A DNA stretch of 64,000 nt from CBDUXP01 sp965371225 [NCBI: uncultured bacterium] (GTDB lineage: Bacteria; Abyssobacteria; SURF-5; CBDUXP01): positions 72,707 through 136,706 of the forward strand of contig CBDUXP010000004.1 in the NCBI GenBank assembly GCA_965371225.1. Reading direction: 5' to 3'. The translations under genes and the position numbers were made by a program. The notes below the pieces were generated by a model. The model was not told the origin of the DNA. It searched no databases and saw only the letters and a list, made by a program, of their open reading frames with translations. Position 1 is the stretch's first letter. Every line of letters starts with the position of its first letter. Of the stretch, positions 1-8,781 are shown piece after piece.

Positions 1-969
1 GATCAGTTCAGTGGTCGTGACGCGTTCGTAGAAGTCGCACCGTTCGATCCACCGCCGGAGGCGGCGGGTGCGTGGGTGGTGGCCGTCCGAGTAGAAAGTC
101 ACCGCGGGGACGGGAATCACGCCTGTGTAATTGAACGTGAGCAGCCACATGCACAGTTCTGCCCCCGGGAGATACCCGAGAGGCAGGAAAAAGATCGACA
201 CCAGGTAGAACGCCAAGCCCTGCAGAACGGCAAACGGGCGCGTCCATTTCCAATACATGAGCGGGAGGAACAGCATCTCCCAAGAGAGCTGCACGATCAG
301 GGCCACGGAGCAGAACAGGTCGAATGCCCACGGCACCGCGTTGCGAAACGCGATCATGGATGCATACTGGCGCACCCAGGCGGGCGAGACGGTCATGATC
401 TGTAGCACTTCTGCGCGACGCCAATTCGGATCCTGCACGTGGTAGATCGATGCGATGGCTGCGACGAACCAGAACAGCGCGATGAGCAGCCACCGGACCC
501 GCGCCAGCCCGGCTCGGTCCGGGGACACCGCACACACATACAGCGCGCGAATCACCCGCCCGACGATGGGGGCCCGCGCCAACCGGGCATCTACGCTGGC
601 CGTGCGGCCAGCGCCCAGGAAGATCAAGCCCCACGCCACGATGGTTTGCACCTGGTCGCCCAGTGTGAACCCGAACGGGGACGGCGAAAAGTACTGAATG
701 ATTAGCAGCGCCAAGGCGAGGGGGGTGGCAAACCCCACGACGACGCACACACCCAGCGCCGCGCCTATGATTGCCCGTAGCCCCATGACGCGGGGATTGT
801 CGGACAACACCGCGAAGCCGGCCACGTCGATATAGCCGTGGACCAGATTCAGGCCCCAGATCACGCGGACGAGCGTCACATTGCGCGCGATCATTCCCGG
901 CGTCGCCGGGAGGGCGAAGGGAGCGAATACCCAGCGGCGCGTCCGGGACCATGGACCTTCGTGCGTCAT
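1..969 (-). CDS. HTTM (VKGC-like) domain membrane protein, 3' end outside window
   Basis: The frame is open from an ATG at 969 to the window edge (323 codons, no stop), so the C-terminus is missing. The translation has several long hydrophobic segments separated by short charged loops, with motifs such as NLVHGYIDVAGF, HVQDPNWRR and a Trp-rich segment near SWEMLFLPLMYWKW. This pattern matches the HTTM family of multi-pass proteins related to vitamin-K-dependent gamma-carboxylase. No catalytic role can be assigned from sequence alone. The gene is divergent from the HugZ-like gene at 1148, with 178 bases between them. A different minus-strand frame across the same bases is Arg/Pro-rich and looks like a compositional shadow. 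Confidence 0.7.
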   Translation of the reverse strand, partial: MTHEGPWSRTRRWVFAPFALPATPGMIARNVTLVRVIWGLNLVHGYIDVAGFAVLSDNPRVMGLRAIIGAALGVCVVVGFATPLALALLIIQYFSPSPFGFTLGDQVQTIVAWGLIFLGAGRTASVDARLARAPIVGRVIRALYVCAVSPDRAGLARVRWLLIALFWFVAAIASIYHVQDPNWRRAEVLQIMTVSPAWVRQYASMIAFRNAVPWAFDLFCSVALIVQLSWEMLFLPLMYWKWTRPFAVLQGLAFYLVSIFFLPLGYLPGAELCMWLLTFNYTGVIPVPAVTFYSDGHHPRTRRLRRWIERCDFYERVTTTELI

Positions 970-1147
970 TGGTCTTGCATGCTACTTTCACCGGAGCGGA
1001 AGCAGGCCGATGGTAGCACACGCGGCTGGATCGCCTATGCGGGGCCCCTGCCGCACGATCCCGTGGCCGAGGTTTGGCGGCGGCAATATCCCCAGTAGTG
1101 AGGCGCCACACAGCGCTGACGGCTCATCTGCGTGTATCCTTCCTCGC

Positions 1148-1909
1148 ATGGTCACTTCAGCGAACGGGAGCGGAGATCAGGTACAGCAGGAATCCCCTGA
1201 GGAATCCCCCGCCGTGGTGGCGCGGCGGTTCGTGCGCACCCGCGGCGTCGGCGTGCTGTCGACGCATTCGGTCGACCTCCCGGGCTACCCGTTCGGCTCG
1301 GTGACGCCGTACGCGCTGACCCCCGAGGGGATGCCCATCGTGCTGGTCAGTGCGATCGCGCAGCACACGCAAAACATGAACGCCCATCCGGAAGTCTGCC
1401 TGACCGTGCTGGACGACGACAGCCCCGACAAGCAAGCGGCCGCCCGCGTGTCCATCCTCGGCAAGGCGCACTGCCCCCGGCCGACCGACCTGGAGGCGAT
1501 CCGGGCCCGCTACATGGCGCACTTCCCGGGCCACTGGCGGTACTTTGAGGCGCACGACTTCGCGTTCTACCGCATCACGCCTACGCGGGTGCGGTACATC
1601 GGCGGCTTCGGCAACATTCACTGGGTAGAAGCTGCGGACTGGACCCTGCCCGCTTCCGCCTGGGCCGCTGCGGAACGGCGCGTGCTGGACCACATGAACG
1701 CGGACCACCGGGACACGCTGCGCGACCTGTGCCGGCACTACCACGGCACCACCGAGCTGGAACCCGAGCTGATCGCACTCGATCCTGAAGGATTTCACGT
1801 GCGCGGTGCCACCCGCGTCTATTACTTCGCGTATGCCGCGGCCTGTGTCACGGTGGACAGCATCCGGGCCGAGATGGTCCGCATGGCGCTCGCGGCACGG
1901 GCCGCGTAA
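1148..1909 (+). CDS. HugZ-like pyridoxamine-5'-phosphate-oxidase-fold protein with DUF2470 domain
   Basis: The protein has 253 residues. The N-terminal two thirds have the flavin-binding split-barrel look of PPOX/HugZ proteins (GVLSTHSVDLPGYPFGS, then SAIAQHTQNMNAHPEVCLTV). The C-terminal third, from about residue 180, is a DUF2470-type domain (RRVLDHMNADHRDTLRDLCR). In known relatives this arrangement binds heme or flavin and is linked to heme-iron use. A role in heme handling is inference, because no heme uptake genes are nearby. The frame stays open further upstream, but ATG 1148 is chosen because homology begins shortly after it and the upstream residues look non-coding. It converges on the SGNH gene, 43 bases away. 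Confidence 0.8.
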   Translation: MVTSANGSGDQVQQESPEESPAVVARRFVRTRGVGVLSTHSVDLPGYPFGSVTPYALTPEGMPIVLVSAIAQHTQNMNAHPEVCLTVLDDDSPDKQAAARVSILGKAHCPRPTDLEAIRARYMAHFPGHWRYFEAHDFAFYRITPTRVRYIGGFGNIHWVEAADWTLPASAWAAAERRVLDHMNADHRDTLRDLCRHYHGTTELEPELIALDPEGFHVRGATRVYYFAYAAACVTVDSIRAEMVRMALAARAA

Positions 1910-1952
1910 CGCCGCCTCCGCCGCGGGCCGTCGGGACGAAGGCGGGAACGCG

Positions 1953-3152
1953 TTATGGGGCAGACTGGCGGCCGCTTATGCCAGCGCCGCCCAGTGCGTC
2001 CACGATGACAGCCGCCATGGCGGCGTGCGCGTCCGGATTCGGGTGCCCGTCCACTTTCCGCGGGGGATTGCCATGCCGAAAGGCATAGCTCCCTTCATAG
2101 GCCGCTAGCCTCGGTTCGGGCAGCTCGGCTAACAGGGCGCCGGTGACGTTCACCACCTGCGCCTCAGGCAGGCCCAAATCAGCCTCCACAAAGTCCGGTT
2201 GGCCATCCAAAGGCCACCACATGTACAGGACGATCATCTGCGCATCGTTCTGGGCGCACACCGCTGCGATTTCCCCTAGCGCCAGCCGGAGGACCGCCAG
2301 CCGATCGTCCGGAAGATCCGCAAGTGTCCCCCAACGCTGTTGGACGCGGTACTGCAGCAGGTGTAGGTCGTCGCGGGACACCCGGCGCCAGCCGACCTGT
2401 CGCAGGAAAGTGGCAAATCCTGGGCGATGCTCCCCCCGCTGCATGTACCGATAGAGAGGCAGGTCCCAAAAGACCGTCTCGAATACGGGCGGCAGGATCT
2501 CGATGGAGCCGTCACCTCCCTTCCCGAAATGGGGCCTCGCCTTCAACCCAGCCAAGCCCTTTTGAATCGGCGAGAGGGAGCGCTGGATCAGCCACGGCGA
2601 GGTCTGGACCAGCACAATATCGGGCCGGTGCTCGGGAATCGCCAGCCGCGCCCGCAAGACGCATTCCGCTAGTCCGTAGCCTGAGACTCCCGCATTGATG
2701 GCGCGACCATCCAGGGCGGCGGCGACCCGCTCAACGTAGACGTCTTCCGCGGGACACCTGTAGCCGTAGGTCCACGAATCCCCGAAAGCCATGATGCGTG
2801 GCCCGGTTTCCGGCGGCTGAGGCAGGTTGGCTGCGGGCACGCGCATGCTCCGCGCGTCGTGCCGTAAGGGGATTTCCGCATCCCGGCCGAATCGCATGAC
2901 GCCTTCCACGTTCGGGGCGGTGACGTACCCCATGGTGGGATGTGGCACGTGGGCGGGCGCGCTCCACACGTATTTCCCGCTCGACAGGTCGCGATAATAC
3001 GCGTACGCGCGAACGACGACGCTGCCAACATAGGCCAGCGCTACCACGAGTCCGCATAAACCCAGTGCGAACTGCACGCGCCGGCCGACCGATAGACGCC
3101 CGACCGACAGATCACCGGTGGGTTTGTCCGCTGCGGATCTTGTCTCACTCAT
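1953..3152 (-). CDS. SGNH/GDSL-like hydrolase with N-terminal membrane anchor
   Basis: The protein has 399 residues from ATG 3152. Residues about 28-50 form a single hydrophobic segment, so the protein is probably anchored with its catalytic domain outside the cytoplasm. The block I motif GDSWTYGY supplies the nucleophile Ser. A distal DGHPNPDAH segment supplies the Asp-x-x-His pair expected at the C-terminus of the SGNH fold. Family members are esterases or O-acyl transferases acting on polysaccharides, lipids or peptidoglycan. The substrate here is unknown. Two in-frame starts exist further upstream (3182, 3191), but the residues they add are unremarkable. Confidence 0.75.
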   Translation of the reverse strand: MSETRSAADKPTGDLSVGRLSVGRRVQFALGLCGLVVALAYVGSVVVRAYAYYRDLSSGKYVWSAPAHVPHPTMGYVTAPNVEGVMRFGRDAEIPLRHDARSMRVPAANLPQPPETGPRIMAFGDSWTYGYRCPAEDVYVERVAAALDGRAINAGVSGYGLAECVLRARLAIPEHRPDIVLVQTSPWLIQRSLSPIQKGLAGLKARPHFGKGGDGSIEILPPVFETVFWDLPLYRYMQRGEHRPGFATFLRQVGWRRVSRDDLHLLQYRVQQRWGTLADLPDDRLAVLRLALGEIAAVCAQNDAQMIVLYMWWPLDGQPDFVEADLGLPEAQVVNVTGALLAELPEPRLAAYEGSYAFRHGNPPRKVDGHPNPDAHAAMAAVIVDALGGAGISGRQSAP

Positions 3153-3443
3153 CGTCAAACACGCCGGCTTGCCGCCGTGCATCCATAGCATACCCTCGGG
3201 CTACACGAAGGGGATCTGTGTCGGTAAGCGCCGCATCGGCCGCCCACTCCCCCTCATCGGCGTCATCGGCGAGTCCAACTCCCTCTCGTGGACGAGGTGC
3301 CTCGCCCTCATCAAACGGGCGACGCGTTTGTGCCGGTTGGTGCGTACCGCATCGAGGCAATCGCCTCGGAGAAAGTGAGTAGAGTCTGGGGGGCTGGCGT
3401 CCGGGGCGACCGAGTAGTAACTTATGTCGCAGGGGGGTGGGGT

Positions 3444-3836
3444 ATGCAGGAAGTACTGCCGGCCGCGCCGGGGGTGGGAAGCTCCGCGCTGCGGCCACGC
3501 GAAGCCATGACGTGTCCGACCTGTGCGCACACGGTGCCGGGGTCGACGCGTGTGTGCCCGAACTGCTTTAGTCTGCTGGATTCCGTGTGTGAAGGCTGCG
3601 GCGGGCAGCTGGACGTGCGCCGCCTGCGGGTGCGTATTGCGAGTGGGCTCCGACTGGCGTTGGAAATCGTGGGCGTGCTGGTAATCATCGCCACGTTCGC
3701 TTCCATTGTCGGGCCGTTCCTCGGGCTGCTGCTCATCTTGCTTGCGGAACGGTTCGGCTACCGGACGGAGGCGCACCACTTCTGTGCGGCCTGTCGGAAG
3801 CAGCACCAACCGCGACCCGCCGCACGGCTCACGTAA
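3444..3836 (+). CDS. Small double zinc-ribbon protein with a transmembrane segment
   Basis: The protein has 130 residues. Cys pairs CPTCAH and CPNC, then CEGC, form one or two zinc-ribbon knuckles. A strongly hydrophobic stretch follows (about residues 75-100, with LEIVGVLVIIATF and LGLLLILLAERFGY). A last CAAC pair lies near the C-terminus. A G-rich Shine-Dalgarno-like tract precedes ATG 3444, which is why this start is preferred over in-frame codons upstream. I do not recognise a specific family. It could be a membrane-tethered metal or redox protein. The 291 bases upstream, to the SGNH gene, show no other gene or clear signal. Confidence 0.55.
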   Translation: MQEVLPAAPGVGSSALRPREAMTCPTCAHTVPGSTRVCPNCFSLLDSVCEGCGGQLDVRRLRVRIASGLRLALEIVGVLVIIATFASIVGPFLGLLLILLAERFGYRTEAHHFCAACRKQHQPRPAARLT

Positions 3837-3909
3837 GCCTCAGGCAGCGGACGGCGGGGCACCAGGGCGGGGTGGGACGCCGAGCCGTGTCCCACGTGCG
3901 GCACTGTAG

Positions 3910-3981
3910 TAGCCCCTACCAGAATCGAACTGGTGTTTGATGGCTGAGAACCACCCGTCCTAACCACTAGACGAAGGGGCC
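3910..3981 (-). tRNA. tRNA-Glu (anticodon CUC)
   Basis: Read on the minus strand, the sequence folds as a cloverleaf: acceptor GGCCCCT with AGGGGCT (first pair G-U), a D arm GTCTAGTGGTTAGGAC, an anticodon stem GGTGG/CCATC with loop TTCTCAG (anticodon CTC), and a T arm ACCAG-TTCGATT-CTGGT. The D arm and acceptor strongly resemble tRNA-Glu of other bacteria. The 3' CCA is not encoded; CTA follows the discriminator position. Confidence 0.92.
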
Positions 3982-3999
3982 AGAAAGAGGCGCGATCGG

Positions 4000-4035
4000 G
4001 AAACCCCGCCGCGCCGAACTCAATATAGGGGTTTC
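4000..4035 (-). terminator. Possible terminator hairpin after the chromate-transporter gene
   Basis: An inverted repeat GAAACCCC (4000-4007) and GGGGTTTC (4028-4035) encloses a 20-base loop in the gap between the chromate-transporter stop codon and tRNA-Glu. It has 8-bp arms but a long loop and no T-run, so termination is only a possibility. Confidence 0.3.
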
Positions 4036-4060
4036 ACGGGACAGCGTGCAACCACGCGCC

Positions 4061-4588
4061 TCAGCGGTATGCGGCGAGCCCGATCATGCCGGCGGCGACG
4101 ATGGCCCACGCGGGGTGGAGCCCCAAGAACGCGATGACGCCAAACGTGGCGGCGCTGATGACGCCGGTGCTCATATTGGTGACCGCGCGCGGGAACATCT
4201 CCCAGACAACCACAAGAAGGAGACCGACCACGGCTGGGCGCACGGCCTTGAGCGTGCCGGCGACGAGCGGCGAGTCCTTGAACTGCAGGAACATGGACAT
4301 GAGCAGAAGCATGGCGACGAGCGAGGGCAAGACAATGGCCACGTTCGCCACGATGACGCCGGGGATGCCGGCCACCTGGATACCGACGATGCCGGCCATC
4401 TTGCAGGCGATGGGCCCCGGCAGCGCGTAGCCCATGGCGAGCGCGTCGGTGAACTCCTCGATGGTCATCCACTGGTGGACGTCCACCACCTCCTCCTGGA
4501 TGAGCGGGATCATGGAGGGCCCCCCGCCATAGGCCAAGATCCCCACCTTGAAGAACGACCAGGTCAACTGTCCAAGCTCGGTCAGCAT
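4061..4588 (-). CDS. Short-chain chromate transporter (ChrA half-protein)
   Basis: The protein has 175 residues, about half the length of classical ChrA. It carries the characteristic N-terminal signature around residues 10-30 (FFKVGILAYGGGPSMIPL) followed by ALPGPIACKMAGIVGIQ, with four to six hydrophobic segments. In other bacteria, short-chain members usually occur as adjacent pairs that form a heteromeric transporter of chromate or another oxyanion. Here the second half is not present: upstream there are 214 bases of non-coding DNA and then tRNA-Gln. An AGGGGAG-type ribosome site precedes ATG 4588. Substrate specificity is unproven. Confidence 0.8.
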   Translation of the reverse strand: MLTELGQLTWSFFKVGILAYGGGPSMIPLIQEEVVDVHQWMTIEEFTDALAMGYALPGPIACKMAGIVGIQVAGIPGVIVANVAIVLPSLVAMLLLMSMFLQFKDSPLVAGTLKAVRPAVVGLLLVVVWEMFPRAVTNMSTGVISAATFGVIAFLGLHPAWAIVAAGMIGLAAYR

Positions 4589-4799
4589 CAGCTCCCCTTC
4601 TCAGTCAGGTATACGCTCCCGGGCGGGCGTGGAGTTGCGTCGGCCCCGGAGCGCGAACGCCCCGACGGAGGTGGGGCGTCAACGCTCGAGGAAACACTGG
4701 GGAAACACTTGGGCGCCATTCGCGGTGGTGAACGGTCGTCGTAGGTCGTTCAGGACAAAACCCACAATGCGACAACGGCGCGGAATTCCGCGCCGTTGG

Positions 4800-4875
4800 T
4801 GGCTGGGGAGGCAGGACTCGAACCTGCAATCCCCTGATCCAGAGTCAGGTGCCTTACCAATTTGGCCACTCCCCA
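4800..4875 (-). tRNA. tRNA-Gln (anticodon CUG)
   Basis: The minus-strand cloverleaf has acceptor TGGGGAG/CTCCCCA, which gives the U1-A72 pair typical of bacterial tRNA-Gln. The anticodon stem is CCTGA/TCAGG with loop CTCTGGA (anticodon CTG), and the T arm contains GGTTCGAGTCC. Unlike the neighbouring tRNA-Glu, the discriminator G (4803) is followed by an encoded CCA at 4802-4800. Confidence 0.93.
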
Positions 4876-4930
4876 AAATCGCGTCCGTGGGAACGCGCCG
4901 GGCCCAGGCTAGCAGCGCTCCGGGGCCACG

Positions 4931-5425
4931 TCAATTCTGCGTGGCGGATTCGTCCGCGTCTTTCGGTTGGCCTTCCTTGCCATACAATTGCGAGAGCACG
5001 TCCATGAATTCGTCGATATCCTTAAACGAGCGGTACACCGACGCAAAGCGGACGTAGGCGACCTCGTCGAGTTCGCGCAAGGAATCCATCACCATCTGCC
5101 CGAGCTGCTCGCTGTTCACTTCCTTGGCGAGACTCGTGGCGATCTTCGTTTCAATCCGATCGACCACGCTCTCCAAATGCTCCACGCTGACCGGCCGTTT
5201 CTCGCACGCCTTGAGCATCCCGATGACGATCTTCGCCCGGTCGAAGGGTTCGCGCCGCCCATCCTTCTTCACCACCATCAACGGGATCTCTTCAATCCGT
5301 TCGTACGTGGTGAAGCGGCGACTGCACGCGAGACACTCGCGCCGCCGTCGAATCAGTTCGCCCTCTTTGATCGTGCGACTGTCGACGACTTTATCGTCTA
5401 GATGGCTGCAGAACGGACACCGCAT
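4931..5425 (-). CDS. nrdR: Transcriptional repressor NrdR
   Basis: The protein has 164 residues. An N-terminal zinc ribbon uses C3, C6, C31 and C34 (MRCPFC and CLAC), followed by the Arg-rich RRRREC segment that contacts DNA. An ATP-cone domain covers about residues 49-139 ([19 protein letters not shown]). NrdR senses ATP/dATP and represses ribonucleotide reductase genes by binding NrdR boxes. No nrd gene is nearby, so it acts in trans. An imperfectly NrdR-box-like palindrome lies 71-85 bases upstream of its start (5496-5510). The length matches the family. Confidence 0.95.
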   Translation of the reverse strand: MRCPFCSHLDDKVVDSRTIKEGELIRRRRECLACSRRFTTYERIEEIPLMVVKKDGRREPFDRAKIVIGMLKACEKRPVSVEHLESVVDRIETKIATSLAKEVNSEQLGQMVMDSLRELDEVAYVRFASVYRSFKDIDEFMDVLSQLYGKEGQPKDADESATQN

Positions 5426-5495
5426 CGTTTCCCTCGCTCAATCGTCTCCCAATCATCTAGGTTACACCACAAGACCTGCCCACCGCGACTCCCGT

Positions 5496-5510
5496 GCCAC
5501 ACTATGTGGC
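5496..5510. promoter_or_regulatory. 15-bp palindrome upstream of nrdR
   Basis: GCCACA-CTA-TGTGGC has 6-bp arms and a 3-bp centre, in the 192-base gap between nrdR and rsmD. It partly resembles the left half of an NrdR box (ACACTAT) but lacks the AT-rich symmetric core. Autoregulation is possible but unproven. The rest of the gap shows no gene. Confidence 0.35.
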
Positions 5511-5617
5511 TTGGGCCGGGGCCGGGCCTACCCTATCTTGCCCTACTTTTGCAGTTGAACCGTAACGCCACAATATCTTGGGGCACTTGACCTTGCCGCG
5601 TGCCCGCACGGACGCCA

Positions 5618-6193
5618 TCATCCTGTGGTTTCCGGTGCCCGGTACAACACCAAACTGGTGCGCCCGTACCGTTTCACCTGCCAGAATTCCAGCCCGGGCA
5701 CGTCCTCCAGGGGGAGGTCGTGGCCCCGCGGCCGTTCCACGCTCAGCACGCCGGCGGGGGCGAGCAGCGCGTGCGACCCCACGGTGTTGACGATGGCCGC
5801 CGCAAGCGCGCGGTCCGCATACGGTGGATCCGCGAGTACCACTGTCGGTGCGGGTGTCCGTTCTTGCGCCAGGACCCGGATCGCGTCTAGCGCCGCCATC
5901 GGCAGGACGCGCGCATACGATGCGAGCCCCGTCTTCTCCAGGTTGGCTTTGATGACGTCACGACTGTTCGCAGCCGACTCCACAAAGGTGCAGAACCGGG
6001 CTCCGCGGCTGAGCGCCTCGATGCCCAGCCCGCCACTCCCCGCGCACAGGTCCAGCACGTAGGCCGCCGGGACCAGCGACTCGAGCACGGCGAAGAGCGC
6101 TTCCTTGACGCGATCGGCCGTGGGGCGCGCGGTCGCACCGGCCAGGGTGGCCAGCCGCCGCCCTTTCGCGATGCCGGTGATAACGCGGGGCAC
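5618..6193 (-). CDS. rsmD: 16S rRNA (guanine(966)-N2)-methyltransferase RsmD
   Basis: The protein has 191 residues and starts at GTG 6193, which shares one base with the recG stop codon (TAGTG). The SAM-binding motif I is DLCAGSGGLG (residues 48-57). The catalytic N-methyltransferase motif DPPY is at 122-125. The N-terminal MPRVITGIAKGRRL with ARPTADRVKEALF is the RsmD signature. The enzyme methylates G966 of 16S rRNA in 30S particles. It is the last gene of the purine/recG transcription unit. Confidence 0.95.
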   Translation of the reverse strand: MPRVITGIAKGRRLATLAGATARPTADRVKEALFAVLESLVPAAYVLDLCAGSGGLGIEALSRGARFCTFVESAANSRDVIKANLEKTGLASYARVLPMAALDAIRVLAQERTPAPTVVLADPPYADRALAAAIVNTVGSHALLAPAGVLSVERPRGHDLPLEDVPGLEFWQVKRYGRTSLVLYRAPETTG

Positions 6194-8265
6194 TACAAAA
6201 CCAGTTCGGGGCTATCCAGCATGCCCAGGCTAGCGCTTAGGCCCGCGTGGTCCGGCCAATGCAGATCCGGATCGTCTGCCAGCAGCCTGCGGGCACACTG
6301 CCCCGCCGCGTCCATGAGGTCGGCATTGTGGACCAGGTGGCCGAGGCGAATGCGCGGGATGCCGCTCTGGCGCACGCCCAGGAATTCGCCGGGGCCCCGG
6401 AGCGCCAGGTCCTCCGCCGCGATCTCGAACCCGTCAGTCGTCCGCTTCAGAATCTCGAGCCGCGCCTCCCCCGTCGTCGTGGTCGGCGTCCCGCGCAACA
6501 GGCAGAGACCCGCATGGGCCCCGCGGCCCAGGCGCCCACGCAGTTGGTGCAACTGCGCCAGGCCGAAGCGGTGGGCGTCCTCGATGACCATGACGCTCGC
6601 GTTGGGGACGTCCACCCCCACCTCGATCACCGACGTGCAGACGAGGACGTCGCTCTCGCCGGCGGCGAAGCGGCGCATGGCGGCTGATTTCTCGGCCGCG
6701 CTCATCCCGCCGTGCAGAAGGTCGAGATGGTACGCCTTCAACGGTCCGCGCCGGAGCCGGTCGATCTGCACCGTGACCGCCGTGGCGCCCTCGCTGCTTT
6801 CCGTCTCCTCTCGCGGGTGAATCAGCGGGCAGACCCAGAAGGCTTGGCGGCCGGCGTCCAGCTCGGCCTGCACGCGATGGATCCACTGCTTCCCGGGGGT
6901 GGGGCCGAGCAGTTCGGTCGCCACGGGCTGCCGCCCCGCGGGCAACTGCCGCAGCGTCAGCCGGTCGAAGTCGCCGTACAGGGTCAGTGCGAGGGTCCGG
7001 GGGATCGGCGTCGCAGTCATGACGATCAGGTGCGGCGCGATGCCTTTCTGTTGGAGGCGCGCGCGCTGGAGCACGCCGAACCGGTGCTGCTCGTCGATGA
7101 TCACCAGCCCGAGCCGGGCGAAGCGGACGCCTTCGTCGAAGAGCGCCTGCGTGCCCACCACGAGGGGCACGTCCCCTTCGGCCACCCGCTCGCGGCGGAG
7201 GCGCCGGTCCGCCGCCGCCAAGCCGCCGGTGAGGGTCGTGAACTCCACGCCATGTGACCCGAGCCATTGCGCGACCGTGGCCGCGTGCTGATCCGCGAGC
7301 ACTTCCGTCGGGGCCATCAGCGCCACCTGGGCGCCCGCGCGGATGGCGGTCAACGCAGCCTGGAGCGCGAGCAGCGTCTTCCCGGTGCCCACGTCCCCTT
7401 GCAGCAGCACGTTTGCGGGTGTGGTGGCGGCCAAGCGCCCGGCCAACTCATCCCACACCCGCTCCTGATCCTCTGTCAGCGCAAAAGGCAACGCCTCCTG
7501 AAACGCCTGGCACGCCGCGGGGGCGGACAGGGCCGTCGCCCGTTCCTTGGCCGGCGCACTCGCCCGGGCTTGTTGCATGCGCAACTGGAACAGGAGGAAT
7601 TCTTCAAAGATGAATCGGCGGCGCGCCACTTCGTGTTCGGCGAGGGTGTCCGGCTGGTGCATGGCCAGGAGCGCGTCCGCGAGGCTGGGGAACCCGTGAG
7701 TCTCGCGCACGTCGGGCGGCAAACCATCGGGATACGTCTGCCGTTGCGGGAGCAGCTCCCCCATCCACCCCCGAAGCTTCCGGTCGGAAATCCCCGGTGG
7801 CGTGCGATACCGGGGCAGCAGACACTGCCACCCGCCCTCGCTACTCTGCCCATCCAACACCTCCACCATTGGCGACGTCAGTTGCAGCGCGCCGCGGTAC
7901 TCGCGCACGCGGCCCGTGCAGATCACGCGCTGCCCCTTCCGCAGGCTGCGGGCGAGGTAGGGCTGGTTGAACCACGCGAGCGCGATGGCGCCCGTCTCGT
8001 CCGTCAGCGTGGCGGTCACGGGCATCCGGCGCCAGCGACCGCGGCCGCCGCCCCGGACCGGCCCGAGGGTCCCAATGAGATTGACGTCCTCGCCGACGTC
8101 GAGCCCAGCGATGGGGACGACGGTGGAGCGGTCCGTGTACTCCCTGGGGAAGTGGTAGAGCAGGTCGGCGGGCGTGTGGATCTCAAACTCGGCGAGCCGG
8201 GTGGCCATGGCCGGGCCGAGCCCCTTCAGGTCCGTGAGACGCGCGACCGTGCTCTCGCGCGTCAG
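6193..8265 (-). CDS. recG: ATP-dependent DNA helicase RecG
   Basis: This is a branched-DNA translocase that remodels stalled forks and Holliday junctions. An OB-fold wedge domain comes first (about residues 20-170). The helicase core follows, with Walker A GDVGTGKT, the box IIDEQHRFG, TATPIPRTL and a C-terminal QLRGRLGRG motif VI. An ATG exists at 8208, but in-frame residues before it (LTDLKGLGPAMATRL) complete the helix-hairpin-helix that normally opens RecG. The true start must therefore lie upstream. No ATG, GTG or TTG is available there, and a CTG at 8265, directly after the purE stop, is the best candidate. It gives 690 residues, normal for RecG. The start is uncertain; the identity is not. 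Confidence 0.9.
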   Translation of the reverse strand: MTRESTVARLTDLKGLGPAMATRLAEFEIHTPADLLYHFPREYTDRSTVVPIAGLDVGEDVNLIGTLGPVRGGGRGRWRRMPVTATLTDETGAIALAWFNQPYLARSLRKGQRVICTGRVREYRGALQLTSPMVEVLDGQSSEGGWQCLLPRYRTPPGISDRKLRGWMGELLPQRQTYPDGLPPDVRETHGFPSLADALLAMHQPDTLAEHEVARRRFIFEEFLLFQLRMQQARASAPAKERATALSAPAACQAFQEALPFALTEDQERVWDELAGRLAATTPANVLLQGDVGTGKTLLALQAALTAIRAGAQVALMAPTEVLADQHAATVAQWLGSHGVEFTTLTGGLAAADRRLRRERVAEGDVPLVVGTQALFDEGVRFARLGLVIIDEQHRFGVLQRARLQQKGIAPHLIVMTATPIPRTLALTLYGDFDRLTLRQLPAGRQPVATELLGPTPGKQWIHRVQAELDAGRQAFWVCPLIHPREETESSEGATAVTVQIDRLRRGPLKAYHLDLLHGGMSAAEKSAAMRRFAAGESDVLVCTSVIEVGVDVPNASVMVIEDAHRFGLAQLHQLRGRLGRGAHAGLCLLRGTPTTTTGEARLEILKRTTDGFEIAAEDLALRGPGEFLGVRQSGIPRIRLGHLVHNADLMDAAGQCARRLLADDPDLHWPDHAGLSASLGMLDSPELVL

Positions 8266-8266
8266 G

Positions 8267-8767
8267 TCAGCCCCCGCGCCGTTTGTCGACCGCTTCTTGG
8301 CGTTGAACGACGCTCTTGCCCAGCTCCGCCTTGTGGTCCGCGAAGGCCTGTCGCAAGCGGTCGTCGCTCAGCGCAAGCATTTGCACGGCGAGCAGCGCGG
8401 CATTCGTGGCGCCCGCCTCGCCGATGGCGACTGTGGCGACGGGCACCCCGCTCGGCATCTGCACCGTGGCATGGAGCGCATCCACCCCCTGTAGATCGGA
8501 GCTGGCGATGGGAACGCCGATGACCGGCAGCGTCGTATGCGAAGCGATCACGCCGGCCAAATGCGCCGCATAACCGGCGCCGGCGATGATGACCTTCGTA
8601 CCGCGCTCCGCTGCGCCCTTTGCGAACGCGGCCGTCTCGTCGGGGCTGCGATGCGCCGAGAGAACGCGCACTTCATGGTCCACGCCGAACTGCTCGAGCG
8701 TGTCCGCCGCACGCGCCATCACGTCGTAGTCCGACTCGCTGCCCATCACGATTACAACGGTGGCCAT
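8267..8767 (-). CDS. purE: N5-carboxyaminoimidazole ribonucleotide mutase PurE
   Basis: The protein has 166 residues. The GSESDYDV motif (from residue 9) and the SAHRSP loop with the catalytic His (H39) are present, as is the [14 protein letters not shown] segment of class I PurE. It converts N5-CAIR to CAIR in purine synthesis. Class I PurE normally depends on PurK to make N5-CAIR, and purK is not in this window. It sits 14 bases after purD and overlaps the probable extended recG start region. Confidence 0.95.
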   Translation of the reverse strand: MATVVIVMGSESDYDVMARAADTLEQFGVDHEVRVLSAHRSPDETAAFAKGAAERGTKVIIAGAGYAAHLAGVIASHTTLPVIGVPIASSDLQGVDALHATVQMPSGVPVATVAIGEAGATNAALLAVQMLALSDDRLRQAFADHKAELGKSVVQRQEAVDKRRGG

Positions 8768-8781
8768 CCCAGTGCGTTTCC

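Noticed and set aside
8-1111. Minus-strand frame beginning at 1111
   Set aside because: Arg/Pro-rich with no hydrophobic pattern; the neighbouring frame from 969 gives a convincing multi-pass membrane protein.
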